A DNA stretch of 64,000 nucleotides, from positions 31,050 to 95,049 of the forward strand of contig JAIXPH010000045.1 in NCBI GenBank assembly GCA_027486345.1, written 5' to 3'. A program made the position numbers and the translations under genes. Source of the stretch: Paracoccaceae bacterium (lineage in GTDB: Bacteria > Pseudomonadota > Alphaproteobacteria > Rhodobacterales > Rhodobacteraceae). Position 1 is the stretch's first letter; every line of letters starts with the position of its first letter. The notes under the pieces are model-generated. The model had not been told where the DNA came from, made no database searches, and saw nothing but the letters and a program-made list of their open reading frames with translations. Of this stretch, positions 18,489-28,034 are shown piece by piece.

Positions 18489-20335
18489 CAGCGCCGCCCG
18501 AACAGCTTTTCGATGTCGGACAGTTTCAATTCCACATAAGTGGGCCGCCCGTGGTTGCACTGACCCGACAGCGGCGTCGCCTCCATCTCGCGCAGAAGGG
18601 CGTTCATCTCTTCGGCCCGCATCTGGCGGCCCGACCGGACCGATCCGTGGCAGGCCATGCGCGACAGCACCGCCTCGATCTTGGTCTGCACCAACTGGCT
18701 GTCGCCGAGGTCTGACAATTCGTCCAGCACATCGCGGATCAAGGCGGTCGCGTCGACCTGACCAAGGATCGCGGGCACTTCCCGCACCGCGATGGCCGAT
18801 CCGCCAAACGCCTCAATCCCCAGCCCCAGCCGATACAAGTCCACCGACAGATCAAGGATGCGCGCCGCATCGGTCGGGGAAAGCTCCACGATATCCGGGA
18901 TCAAGAGCGCCTGTGCCGCGATGCCGCTTTCCGCCATCTGGCGTTTCAGCCGCTCATAGACCAACCGCTCATGCGCGGCGTGCTGATCGACGATCACCAT
19001 CCCCGTCGCGGTCTGGGCGATGATGTAATTCTCATGCACCTGCGCGCGGGCAGCGCCGAGCGGACGTTCCGTCAGATCAGACGCGGGCGGGGCCACAGCC
19101 TCCACCCGTGCCGAAGGCGCTTCGGCAAAGCCGGGCTGCGGCGGTGGCGCCTGATAGGCCAATGCCCGCGACAGCGCCCCCTGCGAGGGGCGCTCCATCT
19201 GATACACCCGCGGGGCGAAGGCAGGGGGTTCCTGTGCAAAGGCCGCCAGCGTCGCCGTGCCCACGGTTGACGATGCCCGATGCCCCGCCCCCGAAAGCGC
19301 CGTCCGCAGGCTGGTGATGATCAGCGACCGCACGGCCTCAGGCTCCCGGAACCGCACTTCGGCCTTGGCGGGGTGGACGTTCACATCCACCCGTTGCGGA
19401 TCGCAGATCAGGTTCAACACCGCCGCCGGATGCCGGTCCCGCGACAGCACGTCGAAATAGGCCGCCCGCAAAGCGCCAAACAGCGCGCGGTCCAGCACGG
19501 GGCGGCCATTGACGAACAGATATTGTTGCACCGACGATCCGCGCGAATAGGTGGGCAGGGCGGCATATCCACTGAGCCGCAGCCCCTCACGCTCCACATC
19601 GATCTTCAGCGCGTTGTCGATGAATTCGGTCCCCAGCACCGCCGCCAGCCTGCGATGCAGCGCATCGAAGAAATCGCCCGGCTCCGGGTCCGCGCGAAAG
19701 ACCACCCGCCCATCGCCGCCCCCCGTCACATCGCGCAGCGTAAACCCCACGGTCGGCTCCGCCATCGCCAGCCGCCGCACCACATCGGCGATGGCTTGGG
19801 ATTCCGCCCGGTCCGAGCGCAGGAATTTCAACCGCGCCGGAACGGCAAAGAACAGATCGCGCAGCTCCACCACCGTGCCACGGCTCAGCGCGGCGGGCTT
19901 CACCGGCGCGACGCGCCCGCCCGTCACGGCAATCTGCGCCGCCTCCTCACCTTGCACGCGCGAGGTGATGGTCAACCGCCCGACCGACCCGAGCGAGGGC
20001 AGCGCCTCCCCCCGAAAGCCGAAACTGCGGATGTCCAGCAGGTCTGACCCGTCAATCTTGGACGTCGCATGCCGCGACAGGGCCAGCGGCAAATCCGCCC
20101 CCGTCATGCCGCAGCCATCATCCGTCACCCGGATCAGCGTCTTGCCGCCATCGGCATAATCGACCGTGATCCGCGTCGCCCCTGCATCCAGCGCATTCTC
20201 AACCAGTTCCTTCACGGCCGAGGCTGGACGCTCCACCACCTCCCCCGCCGCGATGCGGTTGACGGCAGCCTCATCCAACTGCCGGATGACAGGACGGCCA
20301 GAGGCATCGGATATCTTGGGGGCATGCTGGTTCAT
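18488..20335 (-). CDS. mutL: DNA mismatch repair endonuclease MutL
   Basis: [76 protein letters not shown]. Confidence 0.97.
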   Translation of the reverse strand: MNQHAPKISDASGRPVIRQLDEAAVNRIAAGEVVERPASAVKELVENALDAGATRITVDYADGGKTLIRVTDDGCGMTGADLPLALSRHATSKIDGSDLLDIRSFGFRGEALPSLGSVGRLTITSRVQGEEAAQIAVTGGRVAPVKPAALSRGTVVELRDLFFAVPARLKFLRSDRAESQAIADVVRRLAMAEPTVGFTLRDVTGGGDGRVVFRADPEPGDFFDALHRRLAAVLGTEFIDNALKIDVEREGLRLSGYAALPTYSRGSSVQQYLFVNGRPVLDRALFGALRAAYFDVLSRDRHPAAVLNLICDPQRVDVNVHPAKAEVRFREPEAVRSLIITSLRTALSGAGHRASSTVGTATLAAFAQEPPAFAPRVYQMERPSQGALSRALAYQAPPPQPGFAEAPSARVEAVAPPASDLTERPLGAARAQVHENYIIAQTATGMVIVDQHAAHERLVYERLKRQMAESGIAAQALLIPDIVELSPTDAARILDLSVDLYRLGLGIEAFGGSAIAVREVPAILGQVDATALIRDVLDELSDLGDSQLVQTKIEAVLSRMACHGSVRSGRQMRAEEMNALLREMEATPLSGQCNHGRPTYVELKLSDIEKLFGRR

Positions 20336-20395
20336 GTCCCCATATGTAGCAGGGAATCGGGGCTTGGGGGAAGGGATTCGGGGGGGCTATCCCCC

Positions 20396-20749
20396 CTACT
20401 TCAGCTTGATGCAGAAGTGCTTCCGGACCGGGGCCTCGATCTTCCACGTCCCCGAGAACCCCGCATCCACCACAAAGCCATCGCCGGGGCGCAGGGTAAC
20501 GGGGGTGCCGCCGTCCGGTGTGATGGTGATCTGGCCGTCGATCAGGTGGACGAATTCGTAGAACTTGTAGGTCGCGTGCCAGGTGCCCACCGTCGCCTCC
20601 CACGTGCCGCTGATCACCGACCCGTCGAGGGAGGTGTGCTGCACCCATGTTTTCATCGTCGGATGGCCATCAACCTTGGTCCAGCCGTCCAGATCGGTGG
20701 TCAAGGGTTCAGGTCCGGGCGCGGGAAAGCGGAACACCGTGTCGGTCAT
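20396..20749 (-). CDS. Cupin domain-containing protein (DUF861/EutQ-like)
   Basis: SGTWEATVGTWHATYKFYEFVHLIDGQITITPDGGTPVTLRPGDGFVVDAGFSGTW. Confidence 0.88.
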   Translation of the reverse strand: MTDTVFRFPAPGPEPLTTDLDGWTKVDGHPTMKTWVQHTSLDGSVISGTWEATVGTWHATYKFYEFVHLIDGQITITPDGGTPVTLRPGDGFVVDAGFSGTWKIEAPVRKHFCIKLK

Positions 20750-20879
20750 GTCAAAGCCCCTCTGTGCGGTTTGCCTTGGTGGTAAGGGGCGCTTGGCGCT
20801 GTGGCAAGGGTGTCGCCGTGGAATTGAACGAGGCCGCGTTGTCGCCTATGCATCGGCGGACAGAACAGGGGGCAGGGCG

Positions 20880-21494
20880 ATGATCCGGCAGGCAATAGCG
20901 GCGGATGCCGCGCATCTGGTGCGCTTCATCAACATGGCGGCGGATGACCTGCCGCTGCATTTCTGGCGCAAATCGGTGGGGCCAGACGGTGACGCGCTGG
21001 CCTATGGCCATGAGCGGGCGGCACGTGAGACAGGCAGTTTCTCCTATCGCAACGCCTGGCTCTATGAGGTGGATGGCGCGGTCGCCGCCTGCCTGCTGGG
21101 CTATCCCGCCGAGGCGGACCCCGCCCCCATCGCCCCCGACACCCCCGCCATCTTTGTCCCCCTGCTGGAGCTAGAGGCGCTGGCACCGGGATCATGGTAT
21201 CTGAACGTCCTTGCCACCTATGACAGCTTTCGGGGCCGTGGGATCGGCTCGGCGCTGCTGGCTGAGGCGGAACGGATCGCCCGCGCCGCAGGGCACACCA
21301 GCATCAGCCTGATCGCCGAGGATACACACCTAGACGCCCTGCGCCTGTATCGCGCGAAGGGGTATCAAGAAATCGCCCGCCGTGCGGTGGTGAAGGGCGA
21401 TTGGGCGGTAGAGGCGGTGGAGTGGATTTTGTTTGTGAAGGAGGTGTGGGGAAGGTCTCGCACTCCCCAACTCAAACAACGCCAGAAATCTTAG
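20880..21494 (+). CDS. GNAT family N-acetyltransferase
   Basis: YLNVLATYDSFRGRGIGSALLAEAERIARAAGHTSISLIAEDTHLDALRLYRAKGY. Confidence 0.92.
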   Translation: MIRQAIAADAAHLVRFINMAADDLPLHFWRKSVGPDGDALAYGHERAARETGSFSYRNAWLYEVDGAVAACLLGYPAEADPAPIAPDTPAIFVPLLELEALAPGSWYLNVLATYDSFRGRGIGSALLAEAERIARAAGHTSISLIAEDTHLDALRLYRAKGYQEIARRAVVKGDWAVEAVEWILFVKEVWGRSRTPQLKQRQKS

Positions 21495-21520
21495 TCGATG
21501 AGACGTTGTCGGCAAATGTC

Positions 21521-21549
21521 TTGACCCTGGCAATCCTAGGCCTTATCTT
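21521..21549 (+). promoter_or_regulatory. Sigma-70-like promoter TTGACC-N17-TATCTT
   Basis: Intergenic -35/-10 with 17-bp spacer, ~65 bp upstream of an intrinsic terminator. Confidence 0.5.
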
Positions 21550-21555
21550 CTGTCC

Positions 21556-21643
21556 ATCGTGATCCCTCGCGGATTGAGCCGACAACGGTGACCATGAAGC
21601 GAGTATTGAGACCCCGGGGCGCTTCGTGCGCCCCGTATTTTTT
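21556..21643 (+). ncRNA. Candidate intergenic small RNA (~88 nt) ending in an intrinsic terminator
   Basis: Promoter at 21521-21549; CTCGC...GCGAG pairing; GGGGCGC-TTCGT-GCGCCCC then TATTTTTT at 21615-21643. Confidence 0.45.
21615..21643 (+). terminator. Rho-independent terminator
   Basis: CGGGGCGC-TTCGT-GCGCCCCG followed by TATTTTTT. Confidence 0.8.
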
Positions 21644-21658
21644 GAGTGAAATGGTATC

Positions 21659-22297
21659 GTGTACACACAAGTCGCAATCCCTGCTAACCTTTTGCGTGTT
21701 CGCGTCTTTGTGGATTTCTGGAATTTTACGCTGTCGCTAAATGCGGTTCAGGCAAAGTTCCACCCCGACTGGAGCAGGTTGGGCCGTCTGTTTGCGGAGC
21801 ATGCGGCGACTCAAGTCAATCCTGCGGCATCGCATGCTTTTGAAGCCATGCACGTTTATGGCTCGTTTGATCCGGCCTCTACCGGCGATGTGAAACTGCG
21901 CGCTTGGCTGGAAGGGTGGTTGGACAAGCAGCCGGGTGTTCATGTCTCTTCCGTTCCCCGGCAGAAAAAGAAATCTGCGCCGAAATGCCCAACTTGCCAT
22001 CATGAAGTGTCAGTCTGCCCGTCGTGCGCCGCGGACATGCGCGGCACGGAAGAGAAGGGCGTAGATACCCGCATTGTCACCGATATGATGAGTCTTGCTT
22101 GGGCCGATGGCTATAACGTCGCTCTGCTCATCTCGGCAGACCGTGATTTTGTGCCGGTTGCCGAGGAACTGCAGAAACGTGGGATCAAGGTGATCCATGG
22201 CCGGTTTGGTGTGAAGGGAATGGAGTTGTCGAAGAAGTGCTGGGCAAGTATCGATATCGCTTCGCTCATGCCAAAGTTTGAACGGCAGACGACCTGA
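21659..22297 (+). CDS. NYN (PIN-like) domain protein with inserted zinc ribbon
   Basis: RVFVDFWNFTLSL, KGVDTRIVTDMMSLA, ALLISADRDFVPVAEEL; Cys insert CPTCHHEVSVCPSCAADM; GTG start. Confidence 0.85.
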   Translation: MYTQVAIPANLLRVRVFVDFWNFTLSLNAVQAKFHPDWSRLGRLFAEHAATQVNPAASHAFEAMHVYGSFDPASTGDVKLRAWLEGWLDKQPGVHVSSVPRQKKKSAPKCPTCHHEVSVCPSCAADMRGTEEKGVDTRIVTDMMSLAWADGYNVALLISADRDFVPVAEELQKRGIKVIHGRFGVKGMELSKKCWASIDIASLMPKFERQTT

Positions 22298-22305
22298 CCC
22301 ACCCC

Positions 22306-23295
22306 TCACTCCACCTTCAGCACGATCTTCCCCACATGCCCGCTGCTCTCCATCCGGGCATGGGCCTTTGCGGCATCCTCCAGCGCGAATTCGCTGTCCA
22401 TCACGGGGCGCAGCTTGCCTGCCGCGATCATCGGCCAGACATTCGCCTCGACCTCTGCCGCGATGCGGGCCTTTGACAGGTCGCTTTGCGGGCGCAGGGT
22501 GGAGCCTGTGATCGTCAACCGCCGCATCATGACCTCTGAAAAGTTCAACTCCACCTTCGCGCCTTGCAGGAAGGCGATCTGGACCAACCGCCCTTCGGTC
22601 GCCAAAGCCTTGATGTTGCGCGGCAGGTAGGGGCCGCCGACCATGTCGAGGATCAGTTGCGCGCCGCCTTCGTCCAGCATCATCGCCACGTAATCGCCGG
22701 TGCGGTAGTTCAGCGCCTTGTCCGCGCCGAGTTCCTCACAGGCGCGGCATTTGTCGTCGGACCCGGCGGTGGTGAACACTCGCGCCCCAAGCGCCTTGGC
22801 AATCTGGATGGCCGTGGTGCCGATGCCGGATGATCCGCCGTGGACCAAGAAGCGTTCCCCGGCTTTCAACCCGCCACGCATCACCACATTGGACCAGACG
22901 GTGAAGCAGGTTTCGGGCAGGCAGGCAGCCTCGCGCAGGCTCATGCCTTCGGGCACCGGCAGGGCGTGGTGTTCTTGCGTGGCCACATATTCGGCATAGC
23001 CCCCACCGGGCAACAGGGCGGTCACGCGGTCCCCGATGGACCAGCGCGTGACGCCGGGACCGATTTCCACAATGGTTCCCGAAGCCTCCAGCCCCGGCAA
23101 GGGCGAGGCGCTGGCGGGGGGCGCATAGAGACCCGCGCGTTGCAGGGCGTCTGGGCGGTTCACCCCGGCATAGGCGACGCGGATAATGATCTGGCCATGT
23201 CCCGGCACCGGCACAGGTTTGGTCACCGGGCGCAACACCTCCGGTCCGCCGGGTTCCGAGATTTCGACGGCGCGCATGGTGTGGGACAGGGTCAT
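22306..23295 (-). CDS. NAD(P)H-quinone oxidoreductase, zinc-binding dehydrogenase/PIG3 family
   Basis: MRAVEISEPGGPEVLRPVTKPVP...GVNRPDALQRAGLY...LVHGGSSGIGTTAIQIAKALG. Confidence 0.92.
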   Translation of the reverse strand: MTLSHTMRAVEISEPGGPEVLRPVTKPVPVPGHGQIIIRVAYAGVNRPDALQRAGLYAPPASASPLPGLEASGTIVEIGPGVTRWSIGDRVTALLPGGGYAEYVATQEHHALPVPEGMSLREAACLPETCFTVWSNVVMRGGLKAGERFLVHGGSSGIGTTAIQIAKALGARVFTTAGSDDKCRACEELGADKALNYRTGDYVAMMLDEGGAQLILDMVGGPYLPRNIKALATEGRLVQIAFLQGAKVELNFSEVMMRRLTITGSTLRPQSDLSKARIAAEVEANVWPMIAAGKLRPVMDSEFALEDAAKAHARMESSGHVGKIVLKVE

Positions 23296-23305
23296 CTTGG
23301 GTCCT

Positions 23306-24007
23306 TCAGAAACGGGTGTTGCCCGGCAGGTCATCCGGCGCGGTCGGTGCGCGCCATTTGTCCATCAGCTTTCCCGGACCTGCAAGCAGCGCCTTGCCCA
23401 GCGGGTTGTCGCGGAACGAGGCTTTCAGCTTTTCGATCTGCATGACATCGCCGATGCGGCGGTCCAGAAAATCCCACGCGTCCTGATGGTCCAGACTGTC
23501 ATCGCCGAGCCAATAGAGCACCACCGACCCATAGACCGCCGACAGGGTGGCGCGTTTGGAATACCAGCTGAAATCGCGCGAGGTATCGCCCAGCGCGGTC
23601 CAGATCGCATCCGCCGTGCCCCAGATCAGCTTGGCCCCTTCGCCCGCATGTTGCGGCAGGGCAAAGAGCGTGGTTCCCCGCCGCACCAGCTCCCGGTCTT
23701 CGACCAGTTCCAGCCGCGTGCGGATCGCCGTCGCCACCCGGTCGCGGTAACGCAGCGCGGTCAGGTCCATCGCGGCCAGACGGTCCAGCATCAATGCATC
23801 GCCCGCCTTGTGATAGGCCACGGCCAGATCAATCCCCCCGCGCGGGAACAGCGCATGGCCCAGACCGGGGGCCACACCCGAATCGGCAATCGCCGCGCGC
23901 AGGGTGGTCTGGGACCAGCCATCAAAGGGCACATGCATCAGCGCAGCCTCAAGAACCCGCGCTTTCGCGGCATCTGGCGTGGTTTCGGGGTCCATGGTGG
24001 CCTCCAT
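23306..24007 (-). CDS. COQ9 family ubiquinone biosynthesis protein
   Basis: VLEAALMHVPFDGWSQTTLRAAIADSG... WGTADAIWTALGDTSRDFSWYSKRATLSAVYGSVVLYWLGD. Confidence 0.93.
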   Translation of the reverse strand: MEATMDPETTPDAAKARVLEAALMHVPFDGWSQTTLRAAIADSGVAPGLGHALFPRGGIDLAVAYHKAGDALMLDRLAAMDLTALRYRDRVATAIRTRLELVEDRELVRRGTTLFALPQHAGEGAKLIWGTADAIWTALGDTSRDFSWYSKRATLSAVYGSVVLYWLGDDSLDHQDAWDFLDRRIGDVMQIEKLKASFRDNPLGKALLAGPGKLMDKWRAPTAPDDLPGNTRF

Positions 24008-24104
24008 CTGTGACTGTCGGTGGACAGGGCGTGTTTCCCTTGTTATAGGGCGCGCGCCTGCACACTGTAGTGCAACTCTAACTTAGGAAGGTGGTGACAA
24101 CCAC

Positions 24105-24311
24105 ATGCAGGTCAGCGTCCGCGACAATAACGTCGAACAGGCACTCCGTGCCCTGAAGAAAAAGCTCCAGCGCGAAGGCGTTTTCCGTGAAATGAAGCTC
24201 AAGCAACATTTCGAGAAACCGTCCGTCAAGAAAGCGCGAGAGCAAGCCGAAGCGGTCCGCCGTGCGCGCAAACTCGCGCGCAAAAAGGCGCAGCGTGAAG
24301 GCGCTATCTAA
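24105..24311 (+). CDS. rpsU: 30S ribosomal protein S21
   Basis: [53 protein letters not shown]. Confidence 0.97.
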   Translation: MQVSVRDNNVEQALRALKKKLQREGVFREMKLKQHFEKPSVKKAREQAEAVRRARKLARKKAQREGAI

Positions 24312-24362
24312 GGCGTTTTGCGACACTGGGGCACGGTTCGTAAGAATTGGGCCCACCCGATC

Positions 24363-24393
24363 AACCCCCGTCCGCAAGGCCGGGGGTTTTTCT
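24363..24393 (+). terminator. Rho-independent terminator after rpsU
   Basis: AACCCCCG-TCCGCAAGGC-CGGGGGTT then TTTCTTT. Confidence 0.8.
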
Positions 24394-24518
24394 TTGTGCG
24401 CAGGGTGTATTCACTTCGCCGCAACCTCAGCCAAGGGGCGCGCACGCACCGCGGGGTGAGGGGCGCAAAAGCGTCATGCGGCCTCAGGGATTTGCCAAAA
24501 GTGCAACGACAGGGTTTG

Positions 24519-24579
24519 CCCCGATGCCCAAAGCATCGGGGCGCGCCCGCACCGCCCCCACGGGGCGGGCGCGCCCCGA
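24519..24579. repeat. Pair of overlapping, mutually exclusive hairpins between convergent rpsU and the UbiH-family gene
   Basis: CCCCGATGC-CCAAA-GCATCGGGG (24519-24541) and TCGGGGCGCGCCCGC-N14-GCGGGCGCGCCCCGA (24536-24579), both perfect. Confidence 0.7.
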
Positions 24580-24593
24580 CTGATACGGTGGGA

Positions 24594-25823
24594 TTAAATC
24601 GCCTGCCCGGCCAGCAGCCTCGGCATCTCGCCCGTCAGACCCGCCGCCTGCCGGATGAACCCGCGCCGCAGGCCCGGCAAGCGGTTGACCAGCCCCAGCC
24701 CAAGGTCACGCCCCAGCCGCAGCACAGGGTTGTCGTTTGAGAACAACCGGTTCACCGCATCCATCCCCAAGGCCAGTAGCGTGGAGTCAAATCGCCGCCA
24801 GACCTGATAGCGCTCCAGCACATCAATCGCGCCGATATCCTCGCCGCGCCGCGTCGCCTCGACCAGAACCTGCGCCAAGGCCCCGACATCGCGCAGCCCA
24901 AGGTTCAGCCCCTGACCCGCAATCGGATGCACCCCATGCGCGGCATCGCCCACCAGCGCCAGACGCGGCGCAACGAACCGCTCGGCCAAGGACAGCGACA
25001 GCGGATAGGTGAAGCGCGTCCCCGCCAACCCGATCTCACCCAGAAAATCCCCAAACCGGGGGCGCAGTGCCGCCAGATAGGCGGCATCGTCCAAGCCTTG
25101 GATCGCCGCGGCATGGGCCTCGGTTTCCGACCAGACGATCTGGGAATGATACCCCCCCGCCAGCGGCAGGATGGCCAAGGGGCCTTCGGGCATGAAGAAC
25201 TGATGCGCGATGCCGTGATGGTCGCGTTCATGCCGGATCGCGGTCACCAGCGCGGTCTGGCCATAGCCCCAACCCTGCCGCCGGATACCCGCCCGCGTGG
25301 CCGTGCCCGATCCGCGCCCATCGCACCCCGCCAAGACTTTGCCCGTCAGCACCCGGCCAGAGGCCAGCGTGACCGACACCCCGGTGGCCGTCACCTCTTG
25401 CGCCACGACCGTCTCACCCGACAACAGGGTGATCCCCGGCGTGGTGGCCATCGCTTCCAGAAAGGCGCGATAAAGGTGCCGGTCTTCCAGCATGAAGCCC
25501 ATCGGGCCTTCTTCGATCTCGGCCGAGTCAAAGGTCAGGAACAGCGGCGATGGTCCTTGGCCCACACGCCCATCCGTGGTCTTGATCTGCACCATCGGCT
25601 GGACCTTATCGGCGACCAAGGGCCAGACCCCGATCCCTTCCAGCAGGCGCTTTGACGCGATGGCCAGCGCATAGGCCCGCCCGTCAAAGCCCACCTCACC
25701 GCGCGCGGGCGCGGGGCGGGCGTCGATGACGGTGACGCTGAGGCCGTTTCGCGCCAAAGCCAAAGCCAAGGCGGGGCCGTTCAGCCCGCCGCCCGCAATC
25801 AGAATGTCGCTGTCGTATGTCAT
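24594..25823 (-). CDS. UbiH/UbiF/VisC/COQ6-family FAD hydroxylase (ubiquinone biosynthesis)
   Basis: DILIAGGGLNGPALALALARNGLSVTVID; GCDGRGS; LVGDAAHGVHPIAGQGLNLGLRD; start ATG 25823. Confidence 0.93.
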   Translation of the reverse strand: MTYDSDILIAGGGLNGPALALALARNGLSVTVIDARPAPARGEVGFDGRAYALAIASKRLLEGIGVWPLVADKVQPMVQIKTTDGRVGQGPSPLFLTFDSAEIEEGPMGFMLEDRHLYRAFLEAMATTPGITLLSGETVVAQEVTATGVSVTLASGRVLTGKVLAGCDGRGSGTATRAGIRRQGWGYGQTALVTAIRHERDHHGIAHQFFMPEGPLAILPLAGGYHSQIVWSETEAHAAAIQGLDDAAYLAALRPRFGDFLGEIGLAGTRFTYPLSLSLAERFVAPRLALVGDAAHGVHPIAGQGLNLGLRDVGALAQVLVEATRRGEDIGAIDVLERYQVWRRFDSTLLALGMDAVNRLFSNDNPVLRLGRDLGLGLVNRLPGLRRGFIRQAAGLTGEMPRLLAGQAI

Positions 25824-25907
25824 GGGCAGGAATATGGACGACCGCGCGGGATTGTCCATGCGCCGCTTGGCCGCTACCGTCACCACAACAGACGGAGGCA
25901 CGGCAGA

Positions 25908-27239
25908 ATGGCAGGCCATTGGGCGCTCAAATCGGCGGCGGAACTGGGGCGAGAGATCAACGCGGGCCGTATCAGCCCCGTCGATCTGGCCGAGGCGCAT
26001 TTGGACGCCATCGGCGGTCACCCACAGGCGGATCGCATCTTCGCCCGCACCACCCCGGCGCGCGCAAGGGCCGAGGCGATGGCCGCCCATGGCCGCGCCC
26101 GCACAGGCCAGCGCCGCAGCCTGATTGATGGGGTGCCGATCAGTTGGAAAGACAATTTCGACACGGCGGGTGTGGCGACAGAGGCGGGGTCGGCCCTGCT
26201 GAAAAACCGGGTGCCGGGGAAGGATGCCGAGGTGCTGACGACCGCCACGCTGATGGGTCTGGTCTGTCTGGGCAAGACGCATATGAGCGAGTTGGCCTTT
26301 TCCGGCCTTGGCCTGAACCCCATCACCGCCACGCCCCCCTGCATCAATGACGAACGCGCGGTTCCGGGGGGGTCCTCTTCGGGGGCGGCTGCATCCGTGG
26401 CCTTCGGTCTGGCCCCGGCGGCGATCGGGTCGGATACCGGCGGGTCGGTGCGGATACCGGCGGCGTGGAATGATCTTGTGGGGCTGAAAACCACCGCCGG
26501 GCGGCTGTCCATCGCTGGCGTGGTGCCGCTGTGCGAGACGCTGGATACCGTTGGCCCCATCGCGCGGAATGTCGAAGATTGCGCCCATCTCTTCGCCGCA
26601 TTGGAGGGCGTGCGCCCGATTGACCTGTCCGGTGGCAGTCTGGCGGGGATGCGGTTCCTCGTGCTGGACACCGTCGCGCTGGATGATCTGCGCGAGGCAC
26701 CGGGCAAGGGGTTTCAGGACTCGCTGACCCGCCTGTCCTCTGCCGGGGCGCGGCTGGAGCATGGCGCGGTTCCGGCGGTGGCCGAGGCGATGGGTCTGGC
26801 CCCAATCCTGTTCACATCCGAGGCTTATGCCATCTGGCGCGAGGTGATCGAGGCCGCACCGGGCAAGATGTTCCCCCGTATCCTTGAGCGTTTCCGTGCC
26901 GGGGGCAATTTCGCCGCCGCCGATTACGTCGCAGCGCTGCGCCGGTTGCGCGATCTGCGCGCGGCTTGGGGGGCGGCGGTGGCGGGGTATGATGCCGTGC
27001 TGGTGCCCACCGCGCCGATCCTGCCGCCCGATGCGGCGCGGTTGATGACGGATGATGGCTATTACGTCACCGAAAACCTGCTCGCGCTGCGCAACACCCG
27101 CATCGCCAACCTGATGGGGGGCTGTGCGCTGACGTTGCCGACCTCGCAGCCATCTTGCGGGATCAGCTTCATGTGCGCTGCGGGGCGTGAGGAAAAGCTG
27201 TTGCGGATCGGGGCAGCGGCGGAGTTGGCGCTGCGCTGA
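25908..27239 (+). CDS. Amidase (amidase-signature family)
   Basis: GVPISWKDNFDTAGVATEAGSALL; VPGGSSSGAAASVAFGLAPAAIGSDTGGSVRIPAAWN. Confidence 0.93.
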   Translation: MAGHWALKSAAELGREINAGRISPVDLAEAHLDAIGGHPQADRIFARTTPARARAEAMAAHGRARTGQRRSLIDGVPISWKDNFDTAGVATEAGSALLKNRVPGKDAEVLTTATLMGLVCLGKTHMSELAFSGLGLNPITATPPCINDERAVPGGSSSGAAASVAFGLAPAAIGSDTGGSVRIPAAWNDLVGLKTTAGRLSIAGVVPLCETLDTVGPIARNVEDCAHLFAALEGVRPIDLSGGSLAGMRFLVLDTVALDDLREAPGKGFQDSLTRLSSAGARLEHGAVPAVAEAMGLAPILFTSEAYAIWREVIEAAPGKMFPRILERFRAGGNFAAADYVAALRRLRDLRAAWGAAVAGYDAVLVPTAPILPPDAARLMTDDGYYVTENLLALRNTRIANLMGGCALTLPTSQPSCGISFMCAAGREEKLLRIGAAAELALR

Positions 27240-27302
27240 GGGAAGTTGACGGCTGTCAACTTACTTAACAAAGGGTTAGCGGCAAATGGACACCGCCCGT
27301 GC

Positions 27303-28034
27303 TCACCTCTGCCGCACGAACCCCGCCTCGGCCATCAGCCGATCCGAGTTGCTTTCGACCACGCGCTCCAGCGTGGCTGTGAATTCGGCCACGCCCAGAC
27401 CGGGGGCGATCACCGGCAGGAATTCGACCACGGCCAGCCCCGGCTTGCGCAGGATGCCATGGCGGGGCCAGAAGATGCCCACATTTGTCGCGGCGGGCAC
27501 GCAGGGCTGACCCAATTGCTGATACAAAAGCCCCGCGCCGACCTTGTAGGGCATCACCACCTCGGGCGCGACGCGGGTGCCTTGCGGGTAGATGATCAAC
27601 TGCCCCGGCCCGGCGGGGTTGTTGGCCACCGCCTGTTTCATCTCGACAATGGCGCGCCCTTTCTTGCCGCGATCCACCGGCACGCAGCCGATCCGCAGCG
27701 CATACCATCCCAGCATCGGCGCCCATTTCAGCTCTTTCTTCATGATGAAGCGCGGGCGCGGGCTGACGGAGCAGATCAGGATGATGTCAAAGAAACTCTG
27801 GTGCTTGGCGGCGATCAGCACCTCGCCTTCCGGCAGTTTTCCCCGGATTTCGGACTTCAGACCACACAGCACGCGGGCCGAAAACCGCACCCAGCGGCAA
27901 TAGGCGTGGATGCCCGCCAAGGCCCCGTTGCGACTGATCATTGCCGGGATGACATAGACCACCGCCAGAACCACCATCATCAGATACATCTGGATGATGA
28001 AGATCAGCGACATCAGGTAGCGAAAAAGGATCAT
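27303..28034 (-). CDS. 1-acyl-sn-glycerol-3-phosphate acyltransferase (PlsC family)
   Basis: AAKHQSFFDIILI (HX4D-like), IGCVPVDRGKKGRAIVEMK, LIIYPQGTRVAP. Confidence 0.92.
   Translation of the reverse strand: MILFRYLMSLIFIIQMYLMMVVLAVVYVIPAMISRNGALAGIHAYCRWVRFSARVLCGLKSEIRGKLPEGEVLIAAKHQSFFDIILICSVSPRPRFIMKKELKWAPMLGWYALRIGCVPVDRGKKGRAIVEMKQAVANNPAGPGQLIIYPQGTRVAPEVVMPYKVGAGLLYQQLGQPCVPAATNVGIFWPRHGILRKPGLAVVEFLPVIAPGLGVAEFTATLERVVESNSDRLMAEAGFVRQR

Noticed and set aside
21592-21738. 48-aa ORF MKRVLRPRGASCAPYFLSEMVSCTHKSQSLLTFCVFVSLWISGILRCR
   Set aside because: Runs through the intrinsic terminator and into the NYN gene in another frame; no convincing RBS. Kept only as part of the sRNA/leader hypothesis.
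25824-26762. Upstream extension of the 722-aa ORF beyond the UbiH-family start
   Set aside because: Antisense to the amidase gene; the FAD-binding N-terminus clearly begins at MTYDSDILIAGGG (25823).
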